Source of the DNA: Callorhinus ursinus
Lineage: Eukaryota > Chordata > Mammalia > Carnivora > Otariidae
DNA: 64,000 bases
NCBI RefSeq assembly: GCF_003265705.1
Contig: NW_020312968.1
Coordinates: forward strand, 9,857,434 to 9,921,433
Reading direction: 5' to 3'
In this document: in pieces, positions 33,279 to 43,922 of the stretch
How positions within the stretch are numbered: position 1 is the stretch's first letter
Layout of the letters: each line of letters opens with the position of its first letter
The notes under the pieces: generated by a model
Told to the model about the DNA's origin: nothing
Databases searched by the model: none
Seen by the model: the letters and a program-made list of their open reading frames with translations, nothing else
Program-made: the position numbers and the translations under genes

Positions 33279-33480
33279 GGACGCCTGGGTGGCTCAGTTG
33301 GTTAAGCGTCTGCCTTCAGCTCAGGTCATGATCCCAGGGTCCTGGGATCGAGCCCCGCATCGGGCTCCCTGCTCGGCTGGAAGCCTGCTTCTCCCTCTCC
33401 CACTCCCCCTGCTCTTTCGCTGTGTCTCGGTCAAATAAATAAATGAAATCTTTAAGAAAAAAAAAAAAAGAAAGAAAGAA
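33279..33480 (+). mobile_element. SINEC (form A) with (GAAA)n tail
   Basis: GGGACGCCTGGGTGGCTCAGTTGGTTAAGCGTCTGCC; tail A(n) then GAAAGAAAGAAAG. Flanks share ACTAYTAGCTG. Confidence 0.94.
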
Positions 33481-33541
33481 AGAACTACTAGCTGAAAAAT
33501 GCAGAATAGTAAGGAGGACATATAGAATAGCTGGGGCTCTG

Positions 33542-33744
33542 GGGCACCTGGGTGGCTCAGTCGTTAAGCGTCTACCTTCGGCTCAGGTCATGATCCCGGG
33601 GTCATGGGATCAAGCCCCGCATCGGGCTCCCTGCTCATGGGAAGCCTGCTTCTACCTCTCCCTCTCCCCGTTTGTTGTGTTCCCTCTCTCGCTGTATCTC
33701 TCTTTGCCAAATAAATAAACAAAATCTTAAAAAAAAAAAAAAAA
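33542..33744 (+). mobile_element. SINEC (form A)
   Basis: GGGCACCTGGGTGGCTCAGTCGTTAAGCGTCTACC. Perfect 18-bp TSD AGAATAGCTGGGGCTCTG (33524-33541, 33745-33762). Confidence 0.96.
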
Positions 33745-34020
33745 AGAATAGCTGGGGCTCTGCATGCTGATGAACAGGGATTGAAAACAATGGTGCATAA
33801 AGGAAGAGTATTATGAAAAGTAGTAGGATCTGATCTTAACTCAATTATTTTTTTTAACAGGTGCATGTTCATGGGTTGGTTCAAGGTCCTGTAACAATGT
33901 GTACTTTTAAAAGAGACGTGGAGGAATCTCCCGCTCTGCTAGTCCAAGAACCCTGGAGAGAGGCCCCTGGTACAGGTGGAGAAAGATCGCATAAATAAAA
34001 TTTTTAAAAAAAGATTTTAT

Positions 34021-34228
34021 TTGGGTGCCTGTGTGGCTCAGTCAGTTAAGTGTCTGCCTTCGGCTCAGGTCATCATCCCAGGCTCCTGGGATCAGGTTCC
34101 ACGTTGGGCTCCCTGCTCAGCGGAGAGCCTGCTTCTCCCTCTCCTCTTCACTCATGCTCTCCCTCCCTATCTCTGTCTCACTCTCTCTCTCTCAAACAGA
34201 TAAATAACCTTTAAAAAAAAAAAAAAGA
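34021..34228 (+). mobile_element. SINEC nested in a minus SINE
   Basis: TGGGTGCCTGTGTGGCTCAGTCAGTTAAGTG to A(n). Both sides carry AAAAAGATTTTA from the host SINE. Confidence 0.93.
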
Positions 34229-34233
34229 TTTTA

Positions 34234-34430
34234 GGGGCGCCTGGGTGGCTCAGTCATTAAGCATCTGCCTTCGGCTCAGGTCATGATCCCGGGGTCCTGG
34301 GATCGAGCCCCGCATCGGGCTCCCTGCTCCGCGGGAAGCCCGCTTCTCCCTCTCCCACTCCCCCTGCTTGTGTTTCCTCTCTCACTGTGTCTCTCTCTGT
34401 CAAATAAATAAACAAACTCTCTAAAAAAAA
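34234..34430 (+). mobile_element. SINEC (form A) nested in a minus SINE
   Basis: GGGGCGCCTGGGTGGCTCAGTCATTAAGC to CTCTCTAAAAAAAAA, then host SINE ATTTTATTTATTAGAG. Confidence 0.93.
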
Positions 34431-34595
34431 ATTTTATTTATTAGAGAGAGAGAGAGTGGGGAGGGACAGAGGGAGAGTGAGAAGCAGACTCCCCGCTGAG
34501 CAGGGAACCCCATGTGGGGCTCAATCCAAGGACCCAGAGATCGTGACCCGAGCAGAAGTCAGACACTTAACCAACTGAGCCCCCCAGGCACCCTG
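34431..34595 (-). mobile_element. Host SINEC, split by two plus SINEs
   Basis: ATTTTATTTATTAGAGAGAG to GAGCCCCCCAGGCACCCTG. Its T-rich start (AAAGATTTTAT) survives at about 34010-34020, left of the two inserts. Confidence 0.88.
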
Positions 34596-34652
34596 TTTTC
34601 CCTTTTAAAAATGAGGATAATATCATAATTTTTAAAAAATGAGGATAATATT

Positions 34653-34848
34653 GGGCGCCTGGGTGGCTCAGTTGGTTAAGCGACTGCCTTCGGCTCAGGT
34701 CATGATCCTGGAGTCCCGGGATCGAGTCCCACATCGGGCTCCCTGCTCAGCAGGGAGTCTGCTTCTCCCTCTGACCCTCTTCCCTCTCGTGCTCTCTATC
34801 TCTCATTCTCTCTCTCTCAAATAAATAAATAAATAAATAAATCTTAAA
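34653..34848 (+). mobile_element. SINEC (form B)
   Basis: GGGCGCCTGGGTGGCTCAGTTGG. Perfect 19-bp TSD AAAAAATGAGGATAATATT (34634-34652, 34849-34867). A third, older copy of AAAATGAGGATAATAT sits at about 34608. Confidence 0.96.
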
Positions 34849-34867
34849 AAAAAATGAGGATAATATT

Positions 34868-36277
34868 ATCTGCCTCAGTGATTGTTCTTAGTGCTAGAAA
34901 TTACACATATATGCAGAGAGAAAAACTCTGAGATAGTGTTTCAGAATTACGATCAGCTACAGAGAACAGAAGCTCAACCACAGTGGCCAAACAAGGTAGA
35001 CCTCTTGTTTTTCTGTTGTTGTTGTTTCGTTGTTTTATTTTTTACATCACAAATATCTGGAGGCAGGCAGTCTCATTTTGGTATAGCAGCTCTGACATGA
35101 AAACAGGGGACAAGGCTTTTCCAGTCTTTCTGCTTTGCCATGTTTGCCTGTGGTTTTGACCCTCATAGGTCCGAGATGAGTCCTCCACCTTCAGGCATCT
35201 AGGGCATTGTGTAGGCAAAAGCCCACGCTAACTGAGGCTGCCAACAAGCTTTCCTGTAAGCTTTTTTGCTTACATTAGTCAAAGTAGGTTCCTATGGCTA
35301 TTCCTAGTTACACATATATCCCCCCACACATACTAGAGCCTAGCACCTCAACTCTGTAGACAGAGCTTATATCTGGCACAGAAACACGTAATGTGTGCTC
35401 AATAAATAATACGTGTTAAGCTGAAACATTAAATTGTCTCCTCATTGAAGTATGATTCCCTATAAAATAATAAATCAAAAGTAAAATATTAATTTCTTGA
35501 CTCGATGTAACTAAATGCTCCTGTCCTGAACCTTCTGTAGTGAATATCCACAGTGAGGAAAAGACAAAAGCTACTCACCTGGCTCCCAAGCCATCCTAAG
35601 AACCACATTATCCACCTTGCTTTTCATCACACTTGCCAATCTGAAACCCAGGAGACAGAAACCAGAAGTAGTCCAACATGTGGGCTGTTTGGAGCACATG
35701 GTCCACACTCTCTGCCACGGATGGAACGGCCACAGGTACCACGTCAACTGTCCAAGAGAAATACGTCCCAAATGTGAGTCTGGCAACTGTTAGGCAGCCA
35801 TGTCTGTGAGAAATTGTATCAAGAGCTGAGGAGTCACTAAAATGAGGAGCTGAGTTAATTATCCTTACCTATGGTTTCCAAGGCAACAAGGCAACAATGC
35901 TCTTAGGATCCAGGGTAATAAGATCCTTTCAGGTTCACTTGGGAGATATCGGTTGTCTGTGGCCTGCACCTGCCTACATGGATATGATTCATAGGGTTTC
36001 TGCCTTCTGCTGAGCCAGATAAAAGCACCCAGCAAATACATTTTAGTTCTTACTTGTGTTTTTTCAGGTCTCACTGATATACATTAAATACCGCCCCCCC
36101 CCAAAAAAAGGGCCTCCTATTACAGATGTATCTACTTAGTGTGGAAGGATGTGATGTTGAGCAATTCATTCCTACCTAGATCCAGATTCTTGATTCATAG
36201 CCGTGTAGCCACTCATGAGATGGGGTCAAGCAATGGCTTGCTTTTTGGAATCACACAGAGGAAGGTCATACACGTCC
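34868..36277. other. Mostly unassigned
   Basis: Outside the L2 fragment at 35335-35430 nothing is identified; small frames only. Confidence 0.45.
35335..35430 (+). repeat. L2 3' end fragment
   Basis: TATCTGGCACAGAAACACGTAATGTGTGCTCAATAAATAATACG resembles the L2 3' end. Confidence 0.55.
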
Positions 36278-36580
36278 ACAATCCCTTAGCCACAATTCTG
36301 GAATTCTAGAGTTTTGTCTCTGAAACCAAAAGTTTGGCGCTAAACAAATTTGGCAGCAAAATCTGGTCTGAATTGATGATCTAAGTCTATTTATGATCCT
36401 TATTTATTCTACTTGGTATAAGTAATCATTTCCCTGTGGATATATCCAGGGGTTTAATTATGGAGTACTGCTCAGACCACTGGGTGTATTCTGCAATGCT
36501 ATGCAGTATGCACATGATATTCTCTGAAGAACTGAATTCCAAAACATAGGGCCCAAGTGTTTCAGATAAAGGATTATGGA
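36278..36580. mobile_element. Probable MER8-like/Tigger DNA transposon remnant
   Basis: Terminal sequences CCACAATCCCTTA and (reverse complement of the right end) CCATAATCCTTTA match at 11 of 13 positions. The right end CAAGTGTTTCAGATAAAGGATTA is typical of Tigger-derived MER8-type elements. Internal sequence is diverged. Confidence 0.55.
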
Positions 36581-37099
36581 TGGGAAAAATAAACCTCCAG
36601 GAGATGAGCCGTTATTGATGAGTTTTCAGCAGGTCACAGTGCATTTATTGCTTCTCTATAAACTGTAGAGCCATGGCTTTCCTTCCCCAAACATATATTA
36701 TCCAACCCTAACTATTGTGCGCTCTCTGAGCCTTGTAGAAAATTTTGCAAACTCATTATACACACCTCAAAGTTCTTACCTTATTAATTTGCACGGGCTC
36801 TGCCAATATTTACAATGATTGCCCCTCCTTACAGGAAAAACAACTCCATTTCCTCGTACTGCTTTTCATATCAATAAGAAAACAAGTGTCCACCTAGAGC
36901 AAATATACTTGTTTCTTTGCAAGTTTCCAGGGAAAGCAAATTAGAAGAACAACTCAAAGGAGAACATGTTCAGTTTTTTAAATGTATCCTCTAATTTCCT
37001 TTGTGTGGCTGTGGGGTATGGTTTGGTTTGGTGACTTCTGCACGGTGTTATCGTAGCAAGTTAATCTCAAATATCCAGATAAGTCAGAAATCATGATTT
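36581..37099. other. No feature recognised
   Basis: AT-rich between a DNA transposon remnant and an LTR. Confidence 0.45.
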
Positions 37100-37615
37100 G
37101 GATTGAAGGGAAGCAGAGTTGGCCACTCCAGAGTATGTCTCTTTGGCATAAGGATTATTTTAGAGTGATCATTTTTTTTAAAAAATAGCAGGCAGGAGAG
37201 AAGCCCTGAAAACTGAGTAGAAGTTACTTGGTTTTGTAGGGGGAGTTTACATTTGTCTTCCTCTCTGTGCCAAGAAGAGAAGGAGGTCTCTAAATCTCTA
37301 GAAATTCTTAGTGAAGACAAAGCTTTAAATCTGCACAACAACCTTATCCTTGTTTACTATGCTTTTCCTGGTGACCTCCCCCATCCTCTACCCTTTCCCC
37401 CAACATCTTTTGTGTATAACTGGAGATTATACAATGTGATGGCTTGGACCATTTCAGAGAGTTACTCAGTGTTCCTGGGTCTCTTCCATACAATAGATAC
37501 ACATGTTATTAAGCTTCTGTTTATTTTTCTCCCATTAATCTGTCTTTTATTACATGGGAGGGGTCTCAGCCAAGAACTTAGAAGGGTAGAAGGAAAATTA
37601 TTTTCCTCCCCCACA
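37100..37615 (+). mobile_element. Solo LTR, same family as 50612-51245
   Basis: CCACTCCAGAGTATGTCTCTTTGGCATAAGGATTATTTTAG near the start; TTAAGCTTCTGTTTATTTTTCTCCCATTAATCTGTCTTTT and TTTTCCTCCCCCACA at the end. The order and spacing of matching blocks follow the LTR at 50.6 kb. Its polyadenylation hexamer is degraded. The 148-codon frame at 37253-37699 is a shadow. Exact family not assigned. Confidence 0.65.
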
Positions 37616-37978
37616 GGATCTTTAACTGAACAGGAATCAGCTGCAGCATACAGAACACATGAAGGTTTCATGGATGACAAAATTATTAGACTGGATTAAT
37701 GGATTAACGTCTAGAGTTATTTCTGTTGACCAACTGGGGAAGAGACATAGGCCTTTCCCTGTTGTCCTCTGTATACAGAAAAATGGAATGTACTCATTAA
37801 TGTATGACTAATTTCTCCTGTCGTAGACAAAATATATACCAACAAGCTGTTGACCTCCAGCAAAATGGGTTTTTTTGGGAACAGCAGAGGAATTGCAATT
37901 TGGGACATGCAAGTCTGGAGATCAAAGAAGAAAGTTACTTTATACAGAGAAGGGTTAAGTTGAGAGTGTCTACATTAT
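37616..37978. other. No feature recognised
   Basis: Directly downstream of the LTR at 37100; no retroviral primer-binding site or gag recognised. Confidence 0.45.
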
Positions 37979-38165
37979 TTTTTTTTTAAGATTTTATTTA
38001 TTTGAGAGAGAGAGAGAGAGAGATTGTTGGGGGGGGAGCAGAGGGAGAGGAAGAAGCAGACCATCTGCTGAGCAGGGATCCCGATGCAGGGATCAATCCC
38101 AGGACCCCAGGTTGTGATCTGAGCCAAAGGCAGGCACTTAACTGACTGAGCCACCCAGGCACTCC
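37979..38165 (-). mobile_element. SINEC (intermediate form)
   Basis: TTTTTTTTTAAGATTTTATTTATTTGAG with (GA)n and G-run to GCCACCCAGGCACTCC. Confidence 0.94.
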
Positions 38166-39715
38166 AAGACTAAAGTCTTTTAGAAGAAAGTGAGAAATCA
38201 GGGTGATGATGCTTTCTCAGTGGCTGAGTTGTGGTATTTTCTTATTGGCTGAACTTGTTGTTGGGCAAGGAGAAGTGCTTCCTTCCTCCTGCTGGAGTAA
38301 TAAATTTTCTTGGGAATGCAAGGTCCTTCTCTTCTAGTTGGGTCTGCACTTGACAATGAGCAGCAGGGTGTGAGAGCTCTCCCTACTGGCCTCCCAACTT
38401 CATTTTATTTTTCTAATATGTAAAAGGGTTTTTAAAATTCTTTTAAAATTTAAATTCAATTAATTAACATATAATGTATTATTTGTCTCAGGGGTACAGG
38501 TCTGTGATTCATCAGTCTGATATAACACCCAGTGCTCATACAACACATACCCTTCCCAATGTCCGTCACCCAGTTACCCATCCTTCCACCCCACCACACC
38601 CCCAGCAACCCTCAGTTTGTTTCCTGTGATTAAGAGTCTCTTATGGTTTGTCTCCCTCTCTGGTTTCATCTTGTTTCATTTTTTACTCTCTTCCCCTATG
38701 ATCCTCTACCTTGTTTCTTAAATTCCACCTATCAGTGAGATTATATAATAATTGTCTTTCTCTGATTGACTTATTTTGCTTAGCATAATACCCTCTAGTT
38801 CCAACCACATTGTTGGAAATGGCAAGATTTCATTTTTTTGATGGCTGCACAATATTCCATTGTATATATATACCACATCTTCTTTATCCATTCATCTGTC
38901 AATGGGCATCTGGGCTTTTTTCATAGTTTGGCTGTTGTGGACATTGCTGCTATAAACATTGGGGTGCAGGTGCCCCTTCGGATCACTACCGTTGGGTAGC
39001 TCTATTTTCAACTTTCTGAGGAACCTCCATACTGTTTTCCAGAGTGGCTGCACCAGCTTACATTCCCACAAACGGTGTAGGAGGATTCCCCTTTCTCTGC
39101 ATCCTTGCCAATATCTGTTGTTTCCTGACTTGTTAATTTTAGCCATTCTCACTGGTGTGATGTGGTATCTCATTGTGGTTTTGATTTGTATTTCCCTGAT
39201 GCTGAGTGATGTGGAGCACTTTTTCATGTGTCTCTTGGCCATTTGGATGTCTTCTTCGTAGAAATGTCTGTTCATGGCTTCTGCCCATTTCTTGATTAGA
39301 TTATTTGTTCTTTGGCTGTTGAGGTTTATAAGTTCTTTATAGGTTTTGGATACTTTGGATACTTTGGATAGCCCTTTATCTGATATGTCATTTGCAAATA
39401 TCTTCTCCCATTCTGTTGGTTGTCTTTTGGTTTTGTCGACTGTTTCCTTTGCTGTGGAAAAGCTTTTTATTTTGACAAAGTCCTAATAGTTCATTTTTGC
39501 CTTTGTTTCCCTTGCCTTTGGAGATGTGTCTAGCAAGAAGTTGCTGTGGCCGAGGTCAAAGAGATTGCTGCCTGTGTTCTCCTCTAGGATTGTGATGGAT
39601 TCCTGTCTCACATTTACATCTTTCATCCATTTTGAGTCTATTTTTGTGTATGGTGTAAGGAAATGGTCCAGTTTCATTTTTCTGCATGTGGCTGTCCAAT
39701 TTTCCGAGCACCATT

Positions 39716-39790
39716 TTTTTTTAAAGATTTTATTTATCCTTTTGAAAGAGAGGGAATGAGAGAGAGAGAGAGAGAGAGAGAGATAGGGAT
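39716..39790 (-). mobile_element. Partial SINE inside L1
   Basis: TTTTTTTTAAAGATTTTATTTATCC and expanded (GA)n only; the tRNA-like half is gone and L1 resumes after ATAGGGATATCTATCCCTA. Confidence 0.8.
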
Positions 39791-40127
39791 ATCTATCCCT
39801 ACACTGTGAAGAGTTTTAATCAAGAAAGAATGCTTTTTCTGCATCTATTGAGAGGATCATATGGTTCTTGTCCTTTCTTTTATTTATGTACTGTATCACA
39901 TTGATTGATTTGTGGATGTTGAACCAGCCTTGCAGCCCAGGAGTAAACCCCACTTGGTCATGGTGAATAATCATTTTAATGTACTGTTGGATCCTATTGG
40001 CAAGTATTTTGGTGAGAATTTTTCCATCCATGTTCATCAGGGATATTGTCTGTAATTGTCCTTTTCAGTGACGTCTTTGTCTGGTTTTAGGATCAAGGTA
40101 ATGCTGGCCTCATAGAAAGAGTTTGGG

Positions 40128-40324
40128 GGCACCTGGGTGGCTCAGTTGGTTGGGCGACTGCCTTCAGCCCAGGTCATGATCCTGGAGTTCCGGGACCGAG
40201 TCCTGCTTCGGGCTCCCTGCTCAGCAGGGAGTCTGCTTCTCCCTCTGACCCTCCCCCAACTCATGCTCTCTCTATCTCATTCCCTCTCTCAAATAAATAA
40301 ATAAAATCTTAAAAAAAAAAAAAA
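40128..40324 (+). mobile_element. SINEC (form B) inside L1
   Basis: GGGCACCTGGGTGGCTCAGTTGGTTGGGCGACTGCC. TSD AGAAAGAGTTTGGG (40114-40127, 40325-40338). Confidence 0.95.
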
Positions 40325-40385
40325 AGAAAGAGTTTGGGAGTTTTCCTTCCATTTCGATTTTTTGAAACAGCTTCAGAAAAATAGC

Positions 40386-40894
40386 CAACTTCATTTTCAA
40401 TGAAGCTTCCTTTCTTCAGTTTCACAAAGCTAAAGGACATTCCAAAGCAAACTCATGACTCCTTACTCATATCTGAAAGGAAGTCCTATAACAAAAAGGA
40501 AACTCAGTAGACTTCACAGCTTCATAAATTTCCACACACAGGATACCACATGCTCTTTAATACAGATATGATAATCCTTTCTGTGATTAAAGAGCTTGTG
40601 CTTAGCAATGAATTGTCTCTCTTCATGGATCTGCATTGGCCTTTCCTTTCCACTAAATAATTTACTTCTGGGAGAAAAGTGACTCCCAAGTCTGTTCTCC
40701 TTTGTGCTCTGGGCGTGGGGTTTCAGCTACACCAAATCTTACTGTACCAACTCTTGCTTGGCCTGTTGCAATGGTCTTAGCTGTTTCCAAAGAGAGGAAC
40801 ATGATCCCTGAGCCCAAAGCCTGTTCTCACTCTTCACTCTGGCTTCGGATGCTGCCATGTTAGAGAGGACTTCAACTATTCAATTGAAAAGAGC
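40386..40894. other. No feature recognised
   Basis: Nothing identified. Confidence 0.45.
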
Positions 40895-41035
40895 TACACC
40901 CAAAAAGTTCTGGAGATGGATGGTAGGTGATGGTTGTACAACAATGTGAATGTACTTAATGCCACTGAACTGTAGGCTTAAAAATGGTAAATATGGTAAA
41001 GTTTATGTTACGTACATTTTACCACAGGGAAGAAG
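40895..41035 (+). mobile_element. Older L1 3' end with GGAA/GAAA tail
   Basis: AAAAAGTTCTGGAGATGGATGG, GAATGTACTTAATGCCACTGAACTG and TTTATGTTACGTACATTTTACCAC. The tail has expanded into an (AAGG)n/(GAAA)n microsatellite to 41083. Confidence 0.75.
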
Positions 41036-41083
41036 GAGGGAAGGAAGGAAGGAAGGAAGGAAGGAAGGAAAGAAAGAAAGAAA
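41033..41083. repeat. (AAGG)n/(AAAG)n microsatellite
   Basis: GGAAGGAAGGAAGGAAGG then AAAGAAAGAAAG, grown from an L1 tail. Confidence 0.95.
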
Positions 41084-41275
41084 GTGGGCACCTGGGTGGC
41101 TCAGTTGTTTAAGCATCTGACTCTTGCTTTCAGTTCAGGTCATAATGTCAGGGTCCTGAGATAGGATCTCTGCTGGGTGTGGAGCCTGCTTAAGATTCTC
41201 TCTCTCTGTCTCTCTCTGCCCCTCCCCCCACTGTCCCCCACTCTAAATAAATACATAAAATAAAAAGGTTTTCCA
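41084..41275 (+). mobile_element. SINEC (old form)
   Basis: GTGGGCACCTGGGTGGCTCAGTTGTTTAAGCATCTGACTCTTGC to AAATAAATACATAAAATAAAAAGG. Confidence 0.92.
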
Positions 41276-41301
41276 GAAACCTCATAAAAAGAAAGAAAGA
41301 G

Positions 41302-41530
41302 GGGTGCCCGGGTGGCTCAGTTGGTTAACTGACTGCCTTCGGGATTGATCCTGGGATCGAGTGCTTGCTTTGGCAGCACATATACTAAAATTGGAACGAT
41401 CCTAGGATCGAGCCCCACATCAGGGTCCCTGCTCTTCAGGGAGCCTGTTTCTCCCTCTCCCTCTGCCTGCTGCTCCCCCTGCTTGTGCTCGCTCTCTCTC
41501 TGTCAAATAAATAAATAAAATCTTTTTTAA
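41302..41530 (+). mobile_element. SINEC containing a U6 snRNA 5' fragment
   Basis: A SINE head (GGGTGCCCGGGTGGCTCAGT, to 41360) runs into 40 nt of U6 snRNA, then resumes at CCTAGGATCGAG with a normal body and A tail. The whole unit is flanked by a perfect 16-bp TSD (AAAAAGAAAGAAAGAG, 41286-41301 and 41531-41546). The SINE segment GATCCTGGGATCGAG appears on both sides of the U6 piece with one mismatch. Confidence 0.9.
41361..41400 (+). pseudogene. RNU6P: U6 snRNA fragment, nucleotides 1-40
   Basis: Begins GTGCTTGCTTTGGCAGCACA and ends GGAACGAT. It matches the first 40 nt of U6 spliceosomal RNA except for C-to-T at positions 6 and 11, both at former CpGs. The rest of U6, including the catalytic stem and T-run, is missing, so it is not a functional gene. 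Confidence 0.93.
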
Positions 41531-41589
41531 AAAAAGAAAGAAAGAGAGCTCTACCCAGCATGTTCTAGCCTTATCAACATCTTCATTTT

Positions 41590-41692
41590 TCTTTTTTTTT
41601 AAGTAGTCTCTCCACCCAATGTGAGGCTCAGATTCATGATCCTGAGATCAAAAGTCATATACCTTACTGACTGAGCCAGCCTGGTGCCCCCA
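41590..41692 (-). mobile_element. Short SINE
   Basis: TTTTTTTTTAAGTAGTCTCTCCACCC, CAGATTCATGATCCTGAGATC, ends GAGCCAGCCTGGTGCCCC. Confidence 0.85.
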
Positions 41693-41754
41693 TTTTTCTT
41701 CTTAGTACTTTTTAAAAATCATCACTGTAGATTTCTATATCTATTGTCTATATT

Positions 41755-41885
41755 CCCCTAGACAAAAGGGAGATCCAGAAAAGCAGTGCATTATTTGTTT
41801 TCTTCATTACTGTATTTGTGATGCCCAGAACAGTGCCTAGCACATTGTAGTTACTCCTAAATGCTTTCAGAATGAATGAGTGAAA
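41755..41885 (+). repeat. L2 3' end fragment
   Basis: GATGCCCAGAACAGTGCCTAGCACATTGTAGTTACTCC and AATGAATGAGTGAA. Confidence 0.65.
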
Positions 41886-41897
41886 GCAAGCAAACAG

Positions 41898-42020
41898 CGA
41901 TGCCTGCTTGGCTCAGTCAGTAGAGCATGTGACTCTTGATCTTAGGGTTGTGAGTTTGAGCCCCACATTGGATGGTAGAGATTATTTAAAAAAAATTTTT
42001 TTTAAATCTTTAAAAAAAAG
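41898..42020 (+). mobile_element. Short SINE
   Basis: GCGATGCCTGCTTGGCTCAGTCAGTAGAGCATGTGACTCTTG, GAGCCCCACATTGGATG, then A/T-rich tail; GCAAGCAAGCAAAC repeated on both sides. Confidence 0.85.
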
Positions 42021-42636
42021 CAAGCAAGCAAGCAAACAAGCTAGGTCTGAAACCAGTATTCCCATGTCTAGTTTTTCTCACTCTAATCCAATTTATCCTC
42101 AACACTGGTCCTAGAGTTATCTGGGTTATCTTTTTAAAACATAGATCTGATCTTGACACATAGATCAATGAAACAGAATAGAGAGCCCCAGAAATAAACC
42201 CATGATTATATGGTCAATTAATCTTTGACAAATGAGGCAAGAATATGCAGTGGTAAAAAGACAGTCTCTTCAACAACTGGGTGTTGGGAAAACTGGACAG
42301 CTACATAAAAAAGAATTAAACCGGACCATTTCTTAACCATATGCAAATATAAACTCAGAATGGATTAAAGACCTAAATGTGAGACCCAAAACCATAAAAA
42401 TCCTAGAAGAGAGCACAGGCAGTGAGTTCTCCTGACATGGGCTGTAGCAATATTTTTCTAGATATTTCTCCTGAGGCAAGGGGAACAAAATAAAAAATAA
42501 ACTATTGGGTCTACATCAAAACAAAAAGCTTCTCACAGCAAAGAAAGCATCCAACAAAAGTAAAAGACAATCTCTGGAATGGGAGAAGATATGTTCAAAT
42601 GATATAAATGATAAACAGTATCCAAAATATATAAAG

Positions 42637-42830
42637 GGGCACCTGGGTGGCTCAGTTGGTTAAGCGACTGCCTTCAGCTCAGGTCATGATCCTGGAGTCC
42701 CGGGATCGAGTCCCACATCGGGCTTCCTGCTCAGCAGGGAGTCTGCTTCTCCCTCTGACCCTCTTCCCTCTCGTGCTTTCTATCTCTCATTCTCTCTCTG
42801 AAATAAATAAATAAAAATCTTAAAAAAAAA
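42637..42830 (+). mobile_element. SINEC (form B) inside L1
   Basis: GGGCACCTGGGTGGCTCAGTTGGTTAAGCG. Perfect 14-bp TSD CAAAATATATAAAG (42623-42636, 42831-42844). Confidence 0.95.
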
Positions 42831-43207
42831 CAAAATATATAAAGAACTGATAAAACTCAACACTAAACAAACAAATAATCCAATTTTTAAAAAGGCCAGA
42901 AGACATGAATATAGATGGCCAACAGACACATGAAAGGATGCTCATCACTAATCATCAGGAAAATGCAAATCAAAACCACAAGGAGATATCACCTCACACC
43001 TGTCAGAATTACTAGAATCAAAAAGACAAGAAACAACAAGTGTTGGTGAGGATGTGGAGGAAAAGGAACCCTCATATATTGTTGGTTGAAATGCAGACTG
43101 GTGCAGCCAATGTGGATACTAGTATGGAGGTTCCTCAAAAAATTAGAATTACCAGATGATCCAGTAATGCCACCACTGGGTATTTACCCAAAGAATATGA
43201 AACCACT

Positions 43208-43407
43208 GGGACACCTGGATGGCCCAGTCAGTTATGTGTCTGCCTTCAGCTCAGGTCATGATCCCAGGATCCTGGGATCAAGTCCTGCATCGGGGTCCCT
43301 GCTCAGCAGGGAGCCTGCTTTTCCCTCTCCCTCTACCTGCCACTGGTCCCCCTGCTTGTGCTCTCTTTCTCTCTGTCAAATAAATAAATAAAATCTTAAA
43401 AAAAAAA
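43208..43407 (+). mobile_element. SINEC (intermediate form) inside L1
   Basis: GGGACACCTGGATGGCCCAGTCAGTTATGTG to A(n); AAAGAATAYGAAA on both sides. Confidence 0.94.
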
Positions 43408-43786
43408 GAATACGAAAACACTAATTTGAAAAGATATATGCACCCCTATGTTTATTGCAACAGTGTTTACAATAACCAAATGACAGAAGCAGCCCAGGTT
43501 TCTTTATCCATCTATAGATGAATGAATAAAGAAGTGGGATATATATATTCCATGGAATATTACTCAGCCATAAGAAAGAATGGAATCTTGCCATTTGCAA
43601 CAATATGGGTGCATCTAGAGGGTATAATACTAAGTGAATTAAGGCAGTCAGAGAAACAAAAATACCATATGATTTCACTTATATGTGGAATTTAAGAAAC
43701 AAAACAAAGGAACAAGGGAAAAAAGAGACAAACCAAAAAATAGACTCTTAACTATAGAGAACAAAGTGGTGGTTGCCAGAGGGGAG

Positions 43787-43922
43787 GTCCTGGGATCGAG
43801 CCCGACATGGGGCTCCCTGCTCGGCGGGAGGCCTGCTTCTCCCTCTCCCACTCCCCCTGCTTGTGTTCCCTCTCTGGCCGTGTCTCTCTCTGTCAAATAA
43901 GTAAAATCTTAAAAAAAAAAAG
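43787..43922 (+). mobile_element. SINEC (form A), 5'-truncated
   Basis: Begins at GGTCCTGGGATCGAGCCC, fused directly to L1 sequence GTTGCCAGAGGGGA; the first half of the SINE is absent and no TSD is evident. Confidence 0.9.

Larger units (their letters stand above)
38395..40385 (-). mobile_element. L1 fragment (ORF2 RT region and 3' UTR), with SINE insertions
   Basis: On the minus strand the 3' UTR lies at 38440-38720 and ORF2 pieces at 38892-39275, 39483-39677 and 39816-40037. The last encodes reverse-transcriptase sequence ([24 protein letters not shown]). Stops and frameshifts break ORF2. It is interrupted by a partial SINE (39716-39790) and a complete one (40128-40324). Confidence 0.9.
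42140..43786 (+). mobile_element. L1 fragment (end of ORF2 to 3' end), with SINE insertions
   Basis: Starts in the ORF2 region reading CACATAGATCAATGAAACAG and runs to the terminal segment with TTTACCCAAAGAATATGA and CCATATGATTTCACT. It is split by SINEs at 42637-42830 and 43208-43407 and cut at 43786, where a headless SINE begins. Frames are broken. Confidence 0.9.

Noticed and set aside
37253..37699. 148-codon open frame
   Set aside because: It lies mostly in LTR sequence and has no known domain.
41361..41400. Functional U6 gene
   Set aside because: Only the first 40 nt are present, without the upstream promoter elements or the terminal T-run in place.
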